Source: Deferribacteres bacterium (lineage in GTDB: Bacteria > Nitrospirota > Thermodesulfovibrionia > UBA6902). From it: DNA of 8,588 bases. Location: positions 1-8,588 of the forward strand of contig JAADFS010000167.1 in assembly GCA_013152795.1 (NCBI GenBank), given 5' to 3'. The notes below the pieces were generated by a model. It was not told the origin of the DNA. It did not search any database and worked only from the letters and a program-made list of their open reading frames with translations. Below, in pieces: positions 1 to 6,864 of the stretch. The position numbers were made by a program, and so were the translations under genes. How positions within the stretch are numbered: position 1 is the first letter of the stretch; each line of letters starts with the position of its first letter.

Positions 1-31
1 CGGGGAGAGGAGTTACGGGTTGCGGGAACAA

Positions 32-66
32 AGTTCAGAGTTCTGAGTTCAAAGTTCTGAGTTCAG
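32..66. repeat. 7-bp tandem repeat, five units (AGTTCNR)
   Basis: Five consecutive 7-bp units can be read: AGTTCAG, AGTTCTG, AGTTCAA, AGTTCTG, AGTTCAG. They vary only at the last two positions. The array runs directly into the dispersed repeat that starts at 63. It is intergenic, upstream of the MEMO gene. Short TTC-rich heptamer arrays of this sort occur between genes in some bacterial genomes. No function is visible, and the units are far too short for CRISPR. Confidence 0.8.
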
Positions 67-100
67 GGTGCGGAATGAAACAAGTCCCCCCTCCCCAAGG
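63..100 (+). repeat. Dispersed intergenic repeat, copy A
   Basis: This 38-base stretch matches, in inverted orientation, positions 6031-6068. Both copies carry the blocks TCAGGGTGC, AAACAAGT, CCCCCCTCCC and AAGG in the same order. They differ by a few substitutions and two single-base indels. Copy A lacks the second arm of the C-rich/G-rich hairpin seen beside copy B. Together with the adjacent heptamers it looks like part of a non-coding repeat family scattered in the genome. Confidence 0.7.
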
Positions 101-131
101 CTAATTCAACCGTAGGGTATACAGAGAGACT

Positions 132-935
132 ATGAAACGTCAACCTGCTGTTGCAGGGCAATTTTATCCGTCCTCGCCTGCAAAGCTCTCCGAGCAGGTC
201 AGCAATTATGTAAGGACGGATGCTGAAAAGGAAAGCGCCATCGGCATTGTCTCCCCCCATGCCGGCCTTGTATATTCGGGCCGGGTTGCCGGCGCGGTTT
301 TCTCACGGATCAGATTCCCCCACACGTTTATACTGATCGGGCCGAACCATACCGGCCTTGGCAGCCCTGTCTCCATAATGTCCGAAGGCGTATGGGAGAT
401 ACCAACCGGCGAGCTGGCGATCGACGGGTGGGTTGCGGACAGCATAAAAGACTGCTGCAGTATCGTCACAGAGGACAGCTATGCCCATGCCATGGAGCAT
501 TCCCTCGAGGTACAGCTCCCGTTTATTGCTCATTTCTCATCCGATGTGAAGATCGTCCCCATCACGATGATGACCGACTCCCTGGAGGCGTGCAGGCTGA
601 TCGGCGGGGCCATGGCCGATGTGATTAAGAATACGGATTATCCTGTCACGATCGTCGCAAGCTCTGACATGAGCCATTATGTAAGCGATTCGGTTGCAAG
701 GGAAAAGGACGGAAAGGCCATTGAAAGGATCGAGGCGCTTGATCCCGAAGGGCTTTTCGTGACCGTTAAGAATGAACGGATCAGCATGTGCGGGGCCATG
801 CCCGTGACCGCGATGCTGTTTGCCGCTGAGAAGCTGGGCGCCCGTGAGGCCCGGCTCGTAAAATACATGACTTCCGGGGAGGTCAGCGGAGATTATGATT
901 ACGTAGTCGGTTACGCGGGCATGATAGTGAAGTAA
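132..935 (+). CDS. amrB: MEMO family protein (AmmeMemoRadiSam system protein B)
   Basis: This 267-residue protein is a full-length member of the MEMO family, a one-domain fold related to class III extradiol dioxygenases. Family hallmarks are present in order: AVAGQFYP near the N-terminus (residues 6-13), SPHAGLVYSG with His43, IGPNHTG with His73, MEHSLEVQLPF with His123, SSDMSHY with Asp179 and His182, and MCGAMP with Cys220. By family comparison His43, His73, His182 and Cys220 match the metal-binding pocket of human MEMO1. In prokaryotes the gene is usually associated with an AMMECR1-domain protein and a radical SAM protein; neither lies in this window, and the partners could be upstream of position 1. 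Biochemical function in bacteria is not settled. The start has a weak purine-rich ribosome site (AGAGAG) and matches the family N-terminus. The gene converges with the SNF2 gene, with 22 bp between stop codons and no clear terminator. The symbol is the usual family label, not proof of function. Confidence 0.93.
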   Translation: MKRQPAVAGQFYPSSPAKLSEQVSNYVRTDAEKESAIGIVSPHAGLVYSGRVAGAVFSRIRFPHTFILIGPNHTGLGSPVSIMSEGVWEIPTGELAIDGWVADSIKDCCSIVTEDSYAHAMEHSLEVQLPFIAHFSSDVKIVPITMMTDSLEACRLIGGAMADVIKNTDYPVTIVASSDMSHYVSDSVAREKDGKAIERIEALDPEGLFVTVKNERISMCGAMPVTAMLFAAEKLGAREARLVKYMTSGEVSGDYDYVVGYAGMIVK

Positions 936-957
936 GCCTTTACAACAGTTTCACTGC

Positions 958-3900
958 TCAGCTTAAGAGAAAATTGAAATCGGATTTTGAGATCGAGAGG
1001 CTTCTCTTGCTTCCGCCCGTGTCGTTCATGACGGCCTTGTAGAGTGCGAGCTTCTTATTTTTGAGCTGCATCATCTTCTCTTCTATCGTATGGTGCGTCA
1101 GTATCCTCGTGATCGTCACCTTGTTTTTCTGGCCGATGCGATGCGCCCTGTCTGACGCCTGGTTTTCGACCGCGGGGTTCCACCAGGGGTCAAGGTGGAA
1201 CACATATGACGCCCTCGTGAGGTTAAGCCCCTGGCCGCCTGCCTTCAGACTCAGGAGGAATATGCAGGGGCCGTCTCCTGACTGGAATTTCTCTATGAAC
1301 TTTTTTCTTTTCTTCACCGCCGTGGAGCCGTCCAGGCGCAGGAAGTCCATCCCGTGCCTCGTGAGGTCCTGCCCGAGTATGTCCAGGAATGATGTGAACT
1401 GTGAAAACACAAGTACGCTGTGGTTTTCGTTCCGGAGTTCCCTGAGCTTGCCGATGAGGAAATCGATCTTGGGCGACGGCTCTTTTATATCATCTGATAT
1501 CAGCCGCGGGGATACGCAGAGCTGCCTGAGCTTTAAAATCGCCGTAAGGGCGATGATCTTCGCCTGTGCCGCTGTCTTGTTCCTGTAGGCATCGTCTATT
1601 GTTGCCCTGACCGCCTCGACGGTCTTTCTGTAGAGCGCCTTCTGTTTCTCCGTGAGGTCAAGGTAGATGTCGTTTTCAATCTTGGGCGGCAGCTCTTTAA
1701 GTATCTTTTCCTTGGTCCTCCGCAGGACGAACGGCCTTGTCCTCCTGATGATCATGTCCAGCGCGGGTGATGCGGACTGCTTTATCAGGGGCTTGAAATC
1801 CCTGTACTCGCCGAGCAGGCCGGGGAGCACAAGGTCAATGATCGAGTAGTATTCCCCGATGTGGTTTTCAAGGGGCGTGCCTGTCATCGCCAGCTTGAAA
1901 TTGCCGCTGAGCAGCCTGGCCGCGCCTGTTCTGCCTGCATATATGTTCTTTATCGCTTGGGCCTCGTCAAAGATGATTACGTCAAACCTGATCTGCCTGA
2001 GGCCTTCAATATCCCTGCTGACAAGACCGTATGTTGTAAGGACGATGTCGTATCCTTCAAATGCGGTGTCACGCTCACTGCCCGTGTAGAGATAGATTTT
2101 CAGGCGGGGGTAGAATCTCTTTATCTCGCTTTCCCAGTTGAACAGGAGGGTGGGTGGAACCACTATCAGGTGCGGCAGCGGCCCGTCGGCGGCATGGGAT
2201 TTAACACGGCCTTCCATTATGCCCCCAAGGAGGGTGATGGCCTGTACCGTCTTGCCGAGCCCCATGTCGTCCGCGAGGCAGGCGCCGAACCTGTGCTCGT
2301 ACAGGAAGGAAAGCCAGTAATAACCCTCTTTCTGATAGGGCCTGAGCCTTGCCCTGAGTCTTGAGGGCAGGGGACGGCTGCTGATCTTCTCGAACCTGCT
2401 CAGGCGCTCTATTATCTCTTCATCCTCGGGAGGTAGCTTGACCCTCACGCCGCTTTTGCGGAGCTCTATCCAGTCCAGTATCTGAAGCCGCGGCACTTGC
2501 ACGATCTCCTTTTTGCCGCGAGCGGTTTTTTCCGGGGGCTTCCCCGTTTTGTAGATCGTGGAGATCATGTCGAATATCTTCTGCGAGCGTGCATCCAGTA
2601 TCCGGACGGTGCCGTCCTTTTCCACGACTCTCCTGTTGTCAAGCATCTCCATCCACTGTGAATCGTCGATCAGCTCGCCGTTGCACCTGATCTCGGGCCG
2701 TATCTCAAACCAGTCTATGCCCTTTCTCCTGGTTGCATCAAAGGCAAAATCCCACTTGGATTCGACCACCGGCTTGTTTCTGAAGAAGAGTTCAACGCCA
2801 TGCTCCTTCAGCCTCTCGTGGAGAAGCGGGAGTTTTTCGTGGAGGTCGCCGGACGGCACATACATTACATTATGATCTTCAGCATCCCTGAATATCCTCC
2901 AGCCGAATACCTCATAGGGGATTCTGTAGAGCACGGCCTCTTTTTTCTTGTCAACCGGGGATATTTTCCATTCGCCCCTGTGAAGCTGCAACTGTTTTTC
3001 GTTCCTCAGAAACACGTCGAGGTAATGGTACAGGAACTGCCGGGCCTCTCTCTTTATCGAGGCGCGTTTGAAATCCCCTTCAGACAGGACGGCGTTGACG
3101 GCCTTCCGCCCCCCGGCGACTGTGCGGGCCCGGAGCATGTCAAGAAATGCCCTGTACAGGAACTCCCTGCGCTTGTTCGCCCTCAGGTAACTGCTTGCCT
3201 CATGCTCTATTGATATAAAAAAACTGAAGAGATTAAACGATGTCGACTGTATCAGCCCGTCGAGATCGCATTCAGCCCGTATCTCGAACATGTCTTTTTC
3301 ATATTCTGCAGGAAAGACCGCCAGCCTGTAGGCGGGAGATGCCTTTACGGGCCTGCATTCCCTGCCGTCTTTCCTGAGCAGTATGTTGTCGGGCACTTTT
3401 TTGCCGGAGGCCGGTGAGGGAAAGACTATCTGTATATGCCTGAATTTATCGGCTGTCATGGTGAATGACATTGGTTCAGGCTCCCCTGTGTAATCAGGTG
3501 CCCAGTCGCGGGAGAAACTGAACAGCTCATGCCACAGGCCCCAGCCGCTCCTGTCTTTCAGGAAACCCGTCTTCCCGGTGTCCCGCTCAATGATGATATC
3601 CTCTGCAATGATATAATTGCGAATCTCCCTGCCGTCGTTTCCCGAGCAGAGTCTCGTGACGGTTACTGACCTGCCCTTTGCGTCTATCTCTGTTTTGCAG
3701 GAGTACGGGGTGGATTTGTTGAACTGAAGCCTCATCTCTCCATTGTCCGACTTCAGGATGAGCGGATACTTGTCGCCGTAAGCGGCAAGATATTCCCTGA
3801 AGAAATACAAAGAGCCGTAAGGAGGCATTGATATCAGCGATTTAATCTCCTCAGGCACTCCCGCAGCATATGGATGTACGGGCCTGTTGTTCCTCAGGAC

Positions 3901-4413
3901 GTGTAGGTCCAGCCCGCCGGGGGTTGGTTCAAGGACAATGGCGAATTCTGAAGGCGTGCCGCTCCGGGGCACGGCCGGCTTGCTGAAGAGGCTCCTATGG
4001 AGTGCTTTCCTGTACTTTGTATCCTGTGACGGGTGCCTGAAAGACTCGGGCTGAAACAGGTTCTTTATCGTTATGATGGTGCAGATGACGTGCTGGCAGG
4101 TCGCGTCCGCAAACCAGTCATCGCAGTCGCATGAAAACGAGAGGGCATCGCCGGACAGGGTGATATCAACGGAACAATTCACACCGTCGTAGACTGTTGC
4201 CGTCAGTTTATTGAAGCCGTTTTCCCACCTGAAGCGCCGCAACCTCTTGTTTTTGTAATCATTGAACCCCCATAACACATAGTGTTTCGGAGCAAGGGAA
4301 TATATCGAGTTTGCGGGCAGTACCTTCAGCGCGTGGAGCAGCCTTTTCTGACTGAGACTGACTATGTTGTCATCAGTGGTATGGTGGGTTTCTGAAGGAC
4401 GGAGGGTTTTCAT
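958..4413 (-). CDS. SWIM zinc-finger SNF2/SWI2-family DEAD-like helicase
   Basis: This 1151-residue SF2 ATPase belongs to the bacterial SNF2 family and is expected to translocate on duplex DNA and remodel protein-DNA complexes, in the cytoplasm. The N-terminus holds a SWIM zinc finger with the CxC...CxH pattern at Cys95, Cys97, Cys106 and His108. A long middle region, about residues 120-680, is probably the bacterial SNF2-associated region. The helicase core begins near residue 690: LRPYQKEGYYWL, Walker A DDMGLGKT (Lys721), Walker B DEAQ (816-819), MTGTPLEN (motif III) and RPFVLRRTKE. The second RecA lobe carries VLVFSQFTSFLDIL, LDGST, SLKAGGQGLNLT and AHRIGQ (His1091-Gln1095, with Arg1092 as the motif VI arginine). 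All helicase motifs are intact and length is normal. The start is the only ATG near the N-terminus; it has no Shine-Dalgarno and sits just below a good promoter. The physiological role (repair, transcription restart, recombination) cannot be told from sequence. No defence-system partners are adjacent. Confidence 0.95.
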   Translation of the reverse strand: MKTLRPSETHHTTDDNIVSLSQKRLLHALKVLPANSIYSLAPKHYVLWGFNDYKNKRLRRFRWENGFNKLTATVYDGVNCSVDITLSGDALSFSCDCDDWFADATCQHVICTIITIKNLFQPESFRHPSQDTKYRKALHRSLFSKPAVPRSGTPSEFAIVLEPTPGGLDLHVLRNNRPVHPYAAGVPEEIKSLISMPPYGSLYFFREYLAAYGDKYPLILKSDNGEMRLQFNKSTPYSCKTEIDAKGRSVTVTRLCSGNDGREIRNYIIAEDIIIERDTGKTGFLKDRSGWGLWHELFSFSRDWAPDYTGEPEPMSFTMTADKFRHIQIVFPSPASGKKVPDNILLRKDGRECRPVKASPAYRLAVFPAEYEKDMFEIRAECDLDGLIQSTSFNLFSFFISIEHEASSYLRANKRREFLYRAFLDMLRARTVAGGRKAVNAVLSEGDFKRASIKREARQFLYHYLDVFLRNEKQLQLHRGEWKISPVDKKKEAVLYRIPYEVFGWRIFRDAEDHNVMYVPSGDLHEKLPLLHERLKEHGVELFFRNKPVVESKWDFAFDATRRKGIDWFEIRPEIRCNGELIDDSQWMEMLDNRRVVEKDGTVRILDARSQKIFDMISTIYKTGKPPEKTARGKKEIVQVPRLQILDWIELRKSGVRVKLPPEDEEIIERLSRFEKISSRPLPSRLRARLRPYQKEGYYWLSFLYEHRFGACLADDMGLGKTVQAITLLGGIMEGRVKSHAADGPLPHLIVVPPTLLFNWESEIKRFYPRLKIYLYTGSERDTAFEGYDIVLTTYGLVSRDIEGLRQIRFDVIIFDEAQAIKNIYAGRTGAARLLSGNFKLAMTGTPLENHIGEYYSIIDLVLPGLLGEYRDFKPLIKQSASPALDMIIRRTRPFVLRRTKEKILKELPPKIENDIYLDLTEKQKALYRKTVEAVRATIDDAYRNKTAAQAKIIALTAILKLRQLCVSPRLISDDIKEPSPKIDFLIGKLRELRNENHSVLVFSQFTSFLDILGQDLTRHGMDFLRLDGSTAVKKRKKFIEKFQSGDGPCIFLLSLKAGGQGLNLTRASYVFHLDPWWNPAVENQASDRAHRIGQKNKVTITRILTHHTIEEKMMQLKNKKLALYKAVMNDTGGSKRSLSISKSDFNFLLS

Positions 4414-4421
4414 TGCAGGGA

Positions 4422-4451
4422 ATTATAACAGCACGGAGAGCCGCGATTCAA
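4422..4451 (-). promoter_or_regulatory. Sigma-70-type promoter for the SNF2 gene, likely leaderless mRNA
   Basis: On the minus strand the sequence reads TTGAAT (4451-4446), an 18-bp spacer, then a perfect TATAAT (4427-4422). TG one base before the hexamer gives an extended -10 element. The expected start of transcription is near 4416-4414, only one to three bases before the ATG at 4413. There is no ribosome binding site between, so the transcript would be leaderless or almost so. The promoter lies directly after the glnA terminator, so SNF2 appears to be transcribed independently. Confidence 0.6.
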
Positions 4452-5911
4452 CCTCGTAATAAAAAAGGCCCGGATTGTTTCAACCCGGGCCTTTTCTGTT
4501 TTCCTATATGTCGTAGTACATGAAGAATTCGTACGGATGCGGCCTGAGCCTCAGGGCGTCGACCTCGTTCTCCCTCTTGTACTTGATCCATGTGCTGAGC
4601 GCGTCTTCCGTTTCCCTTGAGCAGGAACTCGTGGTCCTTCTCGAGGCAGTCAAGCGCCTCGTCAAGGCTTCCGACTATCTGCGGGACCTTTGCAAGCTCC
4701 TCGGGCGGAAGGTCATAGAGGTCTTTGTCAAGCGCCTCTCCGGGGTCTATCTTGTTCTCTATGCCGTCAAGACCTGCCATCAGCATTGCCGCAAATGCGA
4801 GATAGGGGTTGCATGAAGGGTCGGGGAATCTCACTTCCACCCTCTTTGCCTTGGGTGAAGGCGAGTACATGGGGATTCTCACCGCCGCAGACCTGTTCCT
4901 GGCGGAGTATGCAAGGTTTACCGGTGCCTCAAAGCCGGGAACCAGCCTCTTGTAAGAGTTGGTCGTGGGGTTCGTCAGTGCGGCAAGGGCCTCCTTTGCA
5001 TGCTTCAGGATGCCGCCGATGTAGTAAAGGGCTGTCTGGCTGAGCCCCGCATACTCATTGCCGGCAAACACGGGATTGCCCTCTTTCCATATGCTCTGGT
5101 GCGTGTGCATTCCCGAGCCGTTGTCGTCAAAGAGGGGCTTGGGCATGAAGGTTACGGTCTTTCCGTGCTTGAATGCGACATTCTTGACGATATACTTGAA
5201 TAGCATTAGATTGTCGGCCATCTTGACAAGGGGTGAGAATCTCATGTCTATCTCTCCCTGACCTGCTGTTGCAACCTCGTGGTGCTGTGCCTCCACATGA
5301 ATTCCGCATTTCTGCATGATGGTCACCATCTCGGTCCTGATGTCCTCAAGGCTGTCAGTGGGGGGAACGGGGAAATATCCCTCCTTGTGTCTTGGCTTGT
5401 GGCCGAGGTTCGGATTCTCCTCCTTGCCCGAATTCCAGATGCCTTCACGCGAGTCAATGAAATAATAGCCGCTCTGGGCGTTCTGGTCATACATGATGTC
5501 GTCGAAGATAAAGAACTCGGCCTCGGGCCCGAAGTATGCGGTATCGCCGATTCCCGTGGACTTCAGGAACTGCACGGCCTTCTGCGCGATGTATCTCGGG
5601 TCGCGCGTGTAGGGCTCTTTGGTGATGGGATCAACGATGTTGCATATGAGACTGAGCGTGGGATACTTCCTGAAAGGGTCGAGGATTGCTGTCTCGGGGT
5701 CTGGAATGATCAGCATGTCCGAGGCATGAATAGCCTGCCAGCCCCTGATGGATGAACCGTCGAAACCAACCCCTTCCTCGAAAGTCTCTTCCTTCAGCTC
5801 ATCCCTCGGCACCGAGAAATGCTGCCACACCCCGGGAAAATCGATGAACTTGAAATCCACCATTACCACGTTGTTTTCCTGGGCAAAAGTCAGTACGTCC
5901 TTTGGTGTCAT
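4448..5911 (-). CDS. glnA: Glutamine synthetase type I, frameshifted near the C-terminus
   Basis: Glutamine synthetase makes glutamine from glutamate, ammonia and ATP as a cytoplasmic dodecamer. Residues 1-434 are a clean type I sequence: GFDGSSIRGW (50-59), FGPEAEFFIFD with Glu130 and Glu132, HVEAQHHEVATAGQGEID with Glu212 and Glu220, MPKPLFDDNGSGMHTHQS with His270, and NPTTNSYKRLVPGFEAP. Tyr399 in DLYDLPPEE matches the adenylylation site of GSI-beta enzymes. After Asn434 the frame changes and 53 unrelated residues follow to a stop at 4448, through the terminator hairpin. In the next frame the expected tail is intact (STWIKYKRENEV ... RPHPYEFFMYYDI) and stops at 4504-4506. Family comparison indicates loss of the VFT residues plus the shift, i.e. 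an 8-bp deletion; restoring it gives 471 residues, a normal length. As written, subunit function is doubtful. The start has an ideal ribosome site. Confidence 0.95.
   Translation of the reverse strand: MTPKDVLTFAQENNVVMVDFKFIDFPGVWQHFSVPRDELKEETFEEGVGFDGSSIRGWQAIHASDMLIIPDPETAILDPFRKYPTLSLICNIVDPITKEPYTRDPRYIAQKAVQFLKSTGIGDTAYFGPEAEFFIFDDIMYDQNAQSGYYFIDSREGIWNSGKEENPNLGHKPRHKEGYFPVPPTDSLEDIRTEMVTIMQKCGIHVEAQHHEVATAGQGEIDMRFSPLVKMADNLMLFKYIVKNVAFKHGKTVTFMPKPLFDDNGSGMHTHQSIWKEGNPVFAGNEYAGLSQTALYYIGGILKHAKEALAALTNPTTNSYKRLVPGFEAPVNLAYSARNRSAAVRIPMYSPSPKAKRVEVRFPDPSCNPYLAFAAMLMAGLDGIENKIDPGEALDKDLYDLPPEELAKVPQIVGSLDEALDCLEKDHEFLLKGNGRRAQHMDQVQEGERGRRPEAQAASVRILHVLRHIGKQKRPGLKQSGPFLLRG
4463..4495 (-). 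terminator. Rho-independent terminator of glnA
   Basis: A perfect 11-bp stem (4463-4473 paired with 4485-4495) with an 11-base loop is GC-rich in its inner part. On the minus strand it ends in a run of six T (4466-4461). It follows the ancestral glnA stop at 4504 by only a few bases. The A-rich start of the stem on the minus strand could also allow some function on the plus strand. The reading frame of glnA as written continues through this hairpin, which argues that the current frame is not the original one. Confidence 0.9.
4504..4610 (-). pseudogene. Detached original C-terminus of GlnA
   Basis: This is the 3' end of the original glnA frame, now out of frame with the body. From the break at 4609/4610 it encodes 34 residues: EDALSTWIKYK, then RENEVDALRLR, then PHPYEFFMYYDI, with TAG at 4504-4506. 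It matches the highly conserved end of GSI, and the stop falls just before the terminator, as a natural gene end should. The body frame ends in AAC (4612-4610), followed by one surplus G before the GAA codon. An ancestral AACGTnTTnACGGAA collapsing between its two ACG triplets would give exactly the sequence seen; the ancestral form is inferred. Confidence 0.9.
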
Positions 5912-5917
5912 AATAAA

Positions 5918-5925
5918 CCTCCTTT
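5918..5925 (-). promoter_or_regulatory. Shine-Dalgarno of glnA
   Basis: On the minus strand AAAGGAGG lies six bases before the ATG at 5911. This is close to the ideal anti-16S match and spacing. It fixes the glnA start and predicts strong translation initiation. Confidence 0.9.
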
Positions 5926-5950
5926 GAGTTTGTTATCTTCCGGATTCCCG

Positions 5951-5979
5951 TTGATAATCGAACAGAACGATTGATAATC
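5951..5979. promoter_or_regulatory. Two helically phased TTGATAATC repeats upstream of glnA (possible operator)
   Basis: TTGATAATC occurs at 5951-5959 and again at 5971-5979, an exact 20-bp period, or about two turns of DNA. Nested between them is an inverted repeat, AATCG (5956-5960) and CGATT (5968-5972), with a 7-base spacer. The pair lies 40 to 68 bp before the glnA start. A weak -10-like TATAGT (5987-5982, minus) sits beside it, so a factor bound here could overlap the promoter. No known binding consensus is recognised; the operator role is inference. Confidence 0.4.
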
Positions 5980-6005
5980 TTACTATAAATGCCTGGTGTT
6001 TGTTA

Positions 6006-6043
6006 AGGGGCTTAATCCCCTACCCCCTCCCCTTGGGAGGGGG
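6006..6043. other. Tandem hairpins between the amidotransferase and glnA
   Basis: Two inverted repeats sit side by side. The first is AGGGG (6006-6010) with CCCCT (6017-6021) and a six-base loop. The second is a perfect 9-bp arm pair, CCCCCTCCC (6023-6031) with GGGAGGGGG (6035-6043), and a 3-base loop. The second forms the outer edge of dispersed repeat copy B. It could attenuate transcription leaving the amidotransferase gene, but no T-run follows, so I do not call it a terminator. Confidence 0.55.
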
Positions 6044-6068
6044 GACTTGTTTCCTTTCTGCACCCTGA
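6031..6068 (-). repeat. Dispersed intergenic repeat, copy B
   Basis: The reverse complement of this stretch matches copy A at 63-100 nearly base for base. It is extended at 6060-6087 by further GCACCCT units, so that GGGTGCAG-like words recur three times on the minus strand. The two copies are in opposite orientation and bracket the MEMO, SNF2 and glnA genes. A scattered intergenic repeat family is the simplest explanation. No transposase or target-site duplication is seen. Confidence 0.65.
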
Positions 6069-6100
6069 CAACTGCACCCTGCACCCTTTTTTCTGGGGTT

Positions 6101-6788
6101 TTAACAGAAAAATTTTTCATAAAATCTCATGGCCCGCCTGTAGTATTCAGGATATATCCTCTCCGTCTCCCTGAGCATGCCGTCCACGTCAACACCTTCC
6201 TCACCTTCAAACCATTCCCTGATCACGGCGGGGGTCACCTCTATATGAAACTGCAGGGCGTATACGTTGCCGCCGTATCTGAACGCCTGGTTCGGGTATA
6301 CATCCGATGAGGCTATCCTCACTGCATCCCGCGGCAGGTCAAACGTGTCTCCGTGCCACTGAAAGACCTCGGCCACCGGGGCATTGTCGACTGAAAGGCT
6401 TGAGAACGCGGCGTCTTCCATGCCTTCAGGCGTTATATCGACCTTATACCAGCCTATTTCTTTCGTACCGCCGGGATATACCCTTGCGCCGAGTGCGTGG
6501 GCGATCATCTGCGCGCCCAGGCACACGCCGAACACGGCCCTTCCGCTCTCAATAAAACTCCTTATAAGCTCCGTCTCTTTCCTTAAATAGGGGTATTCAT
6601 CCATCTCATACACGGCCATGGGGCCTCCCATGACTACCAGGTGCGTGTATTCTCCGGTGCCGGGGACCTCCTCATCTTGAGAATTCCACGATTCTGTACG
6701 GCAGCTCCTTTTCCTTCAGGCAGTCCTCTATGGTGCCCGGGCCTTCGGTCGTGATGTTTTTAATGATTAAAACAGATGCATCCTTCAT
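6101..6788 (-). pseudogene. Class I glutamine amidotransferase (GMP synthase-like), frame-broken near its N-terminus
   Basis: Proteins of this group hold a stand-alone triad glutamine amidotransferase domain that releases ammonia from glutamine; the acceptor substrate is not evident here. The catalytic part, open from ATG 6631 to the stop at 6101, has MGGPMAVYEMDEYP, the nucleophile elbow GVCLGAQ, the family block FQWHGDTFDLP and the FHIE His/Glu pair. The true start is most likely ATG 6788, which opens MKDASVLIIKNITTEGPG and continues 37 codons to EFS. Then a TGA appears (6672-6674), while one frame over the coding continues as DEEVPGTGEYTHLVV into MGGPM. Adding back two bases (a lost GA in AGAGA) would give a normal 229-residue protein with Cys90, His182 and Glu184. 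ATG 6631 is a poor alternative because it omits the first beta-alpha units of the fold. A broken gene or a sequence error are both possible. Confidence 0.85.
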
Positions 6789-6833
6789 ATCAGCTTATTC
6801 CCCCCTTCTCCGTCTATGGCAACGTCAGGGTCA

Positions 6834-6839
6834 ATTATA
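6834..6839 (-). promoter_or_regulatory. Perfect -10 hexamer upstream of the amidotransferase
   Basis: TATAAT is read on the minus strand at 6839-6834. The predicted start of transcription near 6827 would give a leader of about 38 bases before ATG 6788. A G-rich ribosome-site-like run (6801-6806 region) lies before that ATG. No good -35 hexamer is present at 16-18 bp, so the promoter may be weak or activator-dependent. It supports 6788 rather than 6631 as the real gene start. Confidence 0.4.
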
Positions 6840-6864
6840 CTTTACTTTAATCTTACAGTGGCAT

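Noticed and set aside
32..66. Heptamer array as a CRISPR or iteron origin
   Set aside because: Units are 7 bp with no spacers, and no cas, rep or dnaA-box context is visible.
118..123. TATACA as a -10 element for the MEMO gene
   Set aside because: It matches only four of six positions, with no -35 hexamer at the proper distance.
936..966. Bidirectional terminator between the MEMO and SNF2 stops
   Set aside because: Only 4-5 bp arms (TAAGC/GCTTA and CAGT/ACTG) can pair, with no T-run.
1861..2364. Open plus-strand frames inside the SNF2 gene (also 1061-1588 and 2800-3213)
   Set aside because: They lie antisense to an intact helicase with all motifs and show no family features of their own.
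958..4413. SNF2 helicase as part of a defence island (for example DISARM-like)
   Set aside because: No methyltransferase, DUF1998, PLD or nuclease partner is adjacent; neighbours are housekeeping nitrogen genes and MEMO, and SWIM-SNF2 proteins are common in bacterial chromosomes.
4448..4609. The 53-residue alternative GlnA tail as a genuine new C-terminal domain
   Set aside because: It crosses the terminator hairpin and has no recognisable motif, while the canonical tail survives intact in the next frame.
5279..5755. Plus-strand open frame opposite glnA
   Set aside because: It is a mirror of a highly conserved enzyme; its composition follows from the glnA codons.
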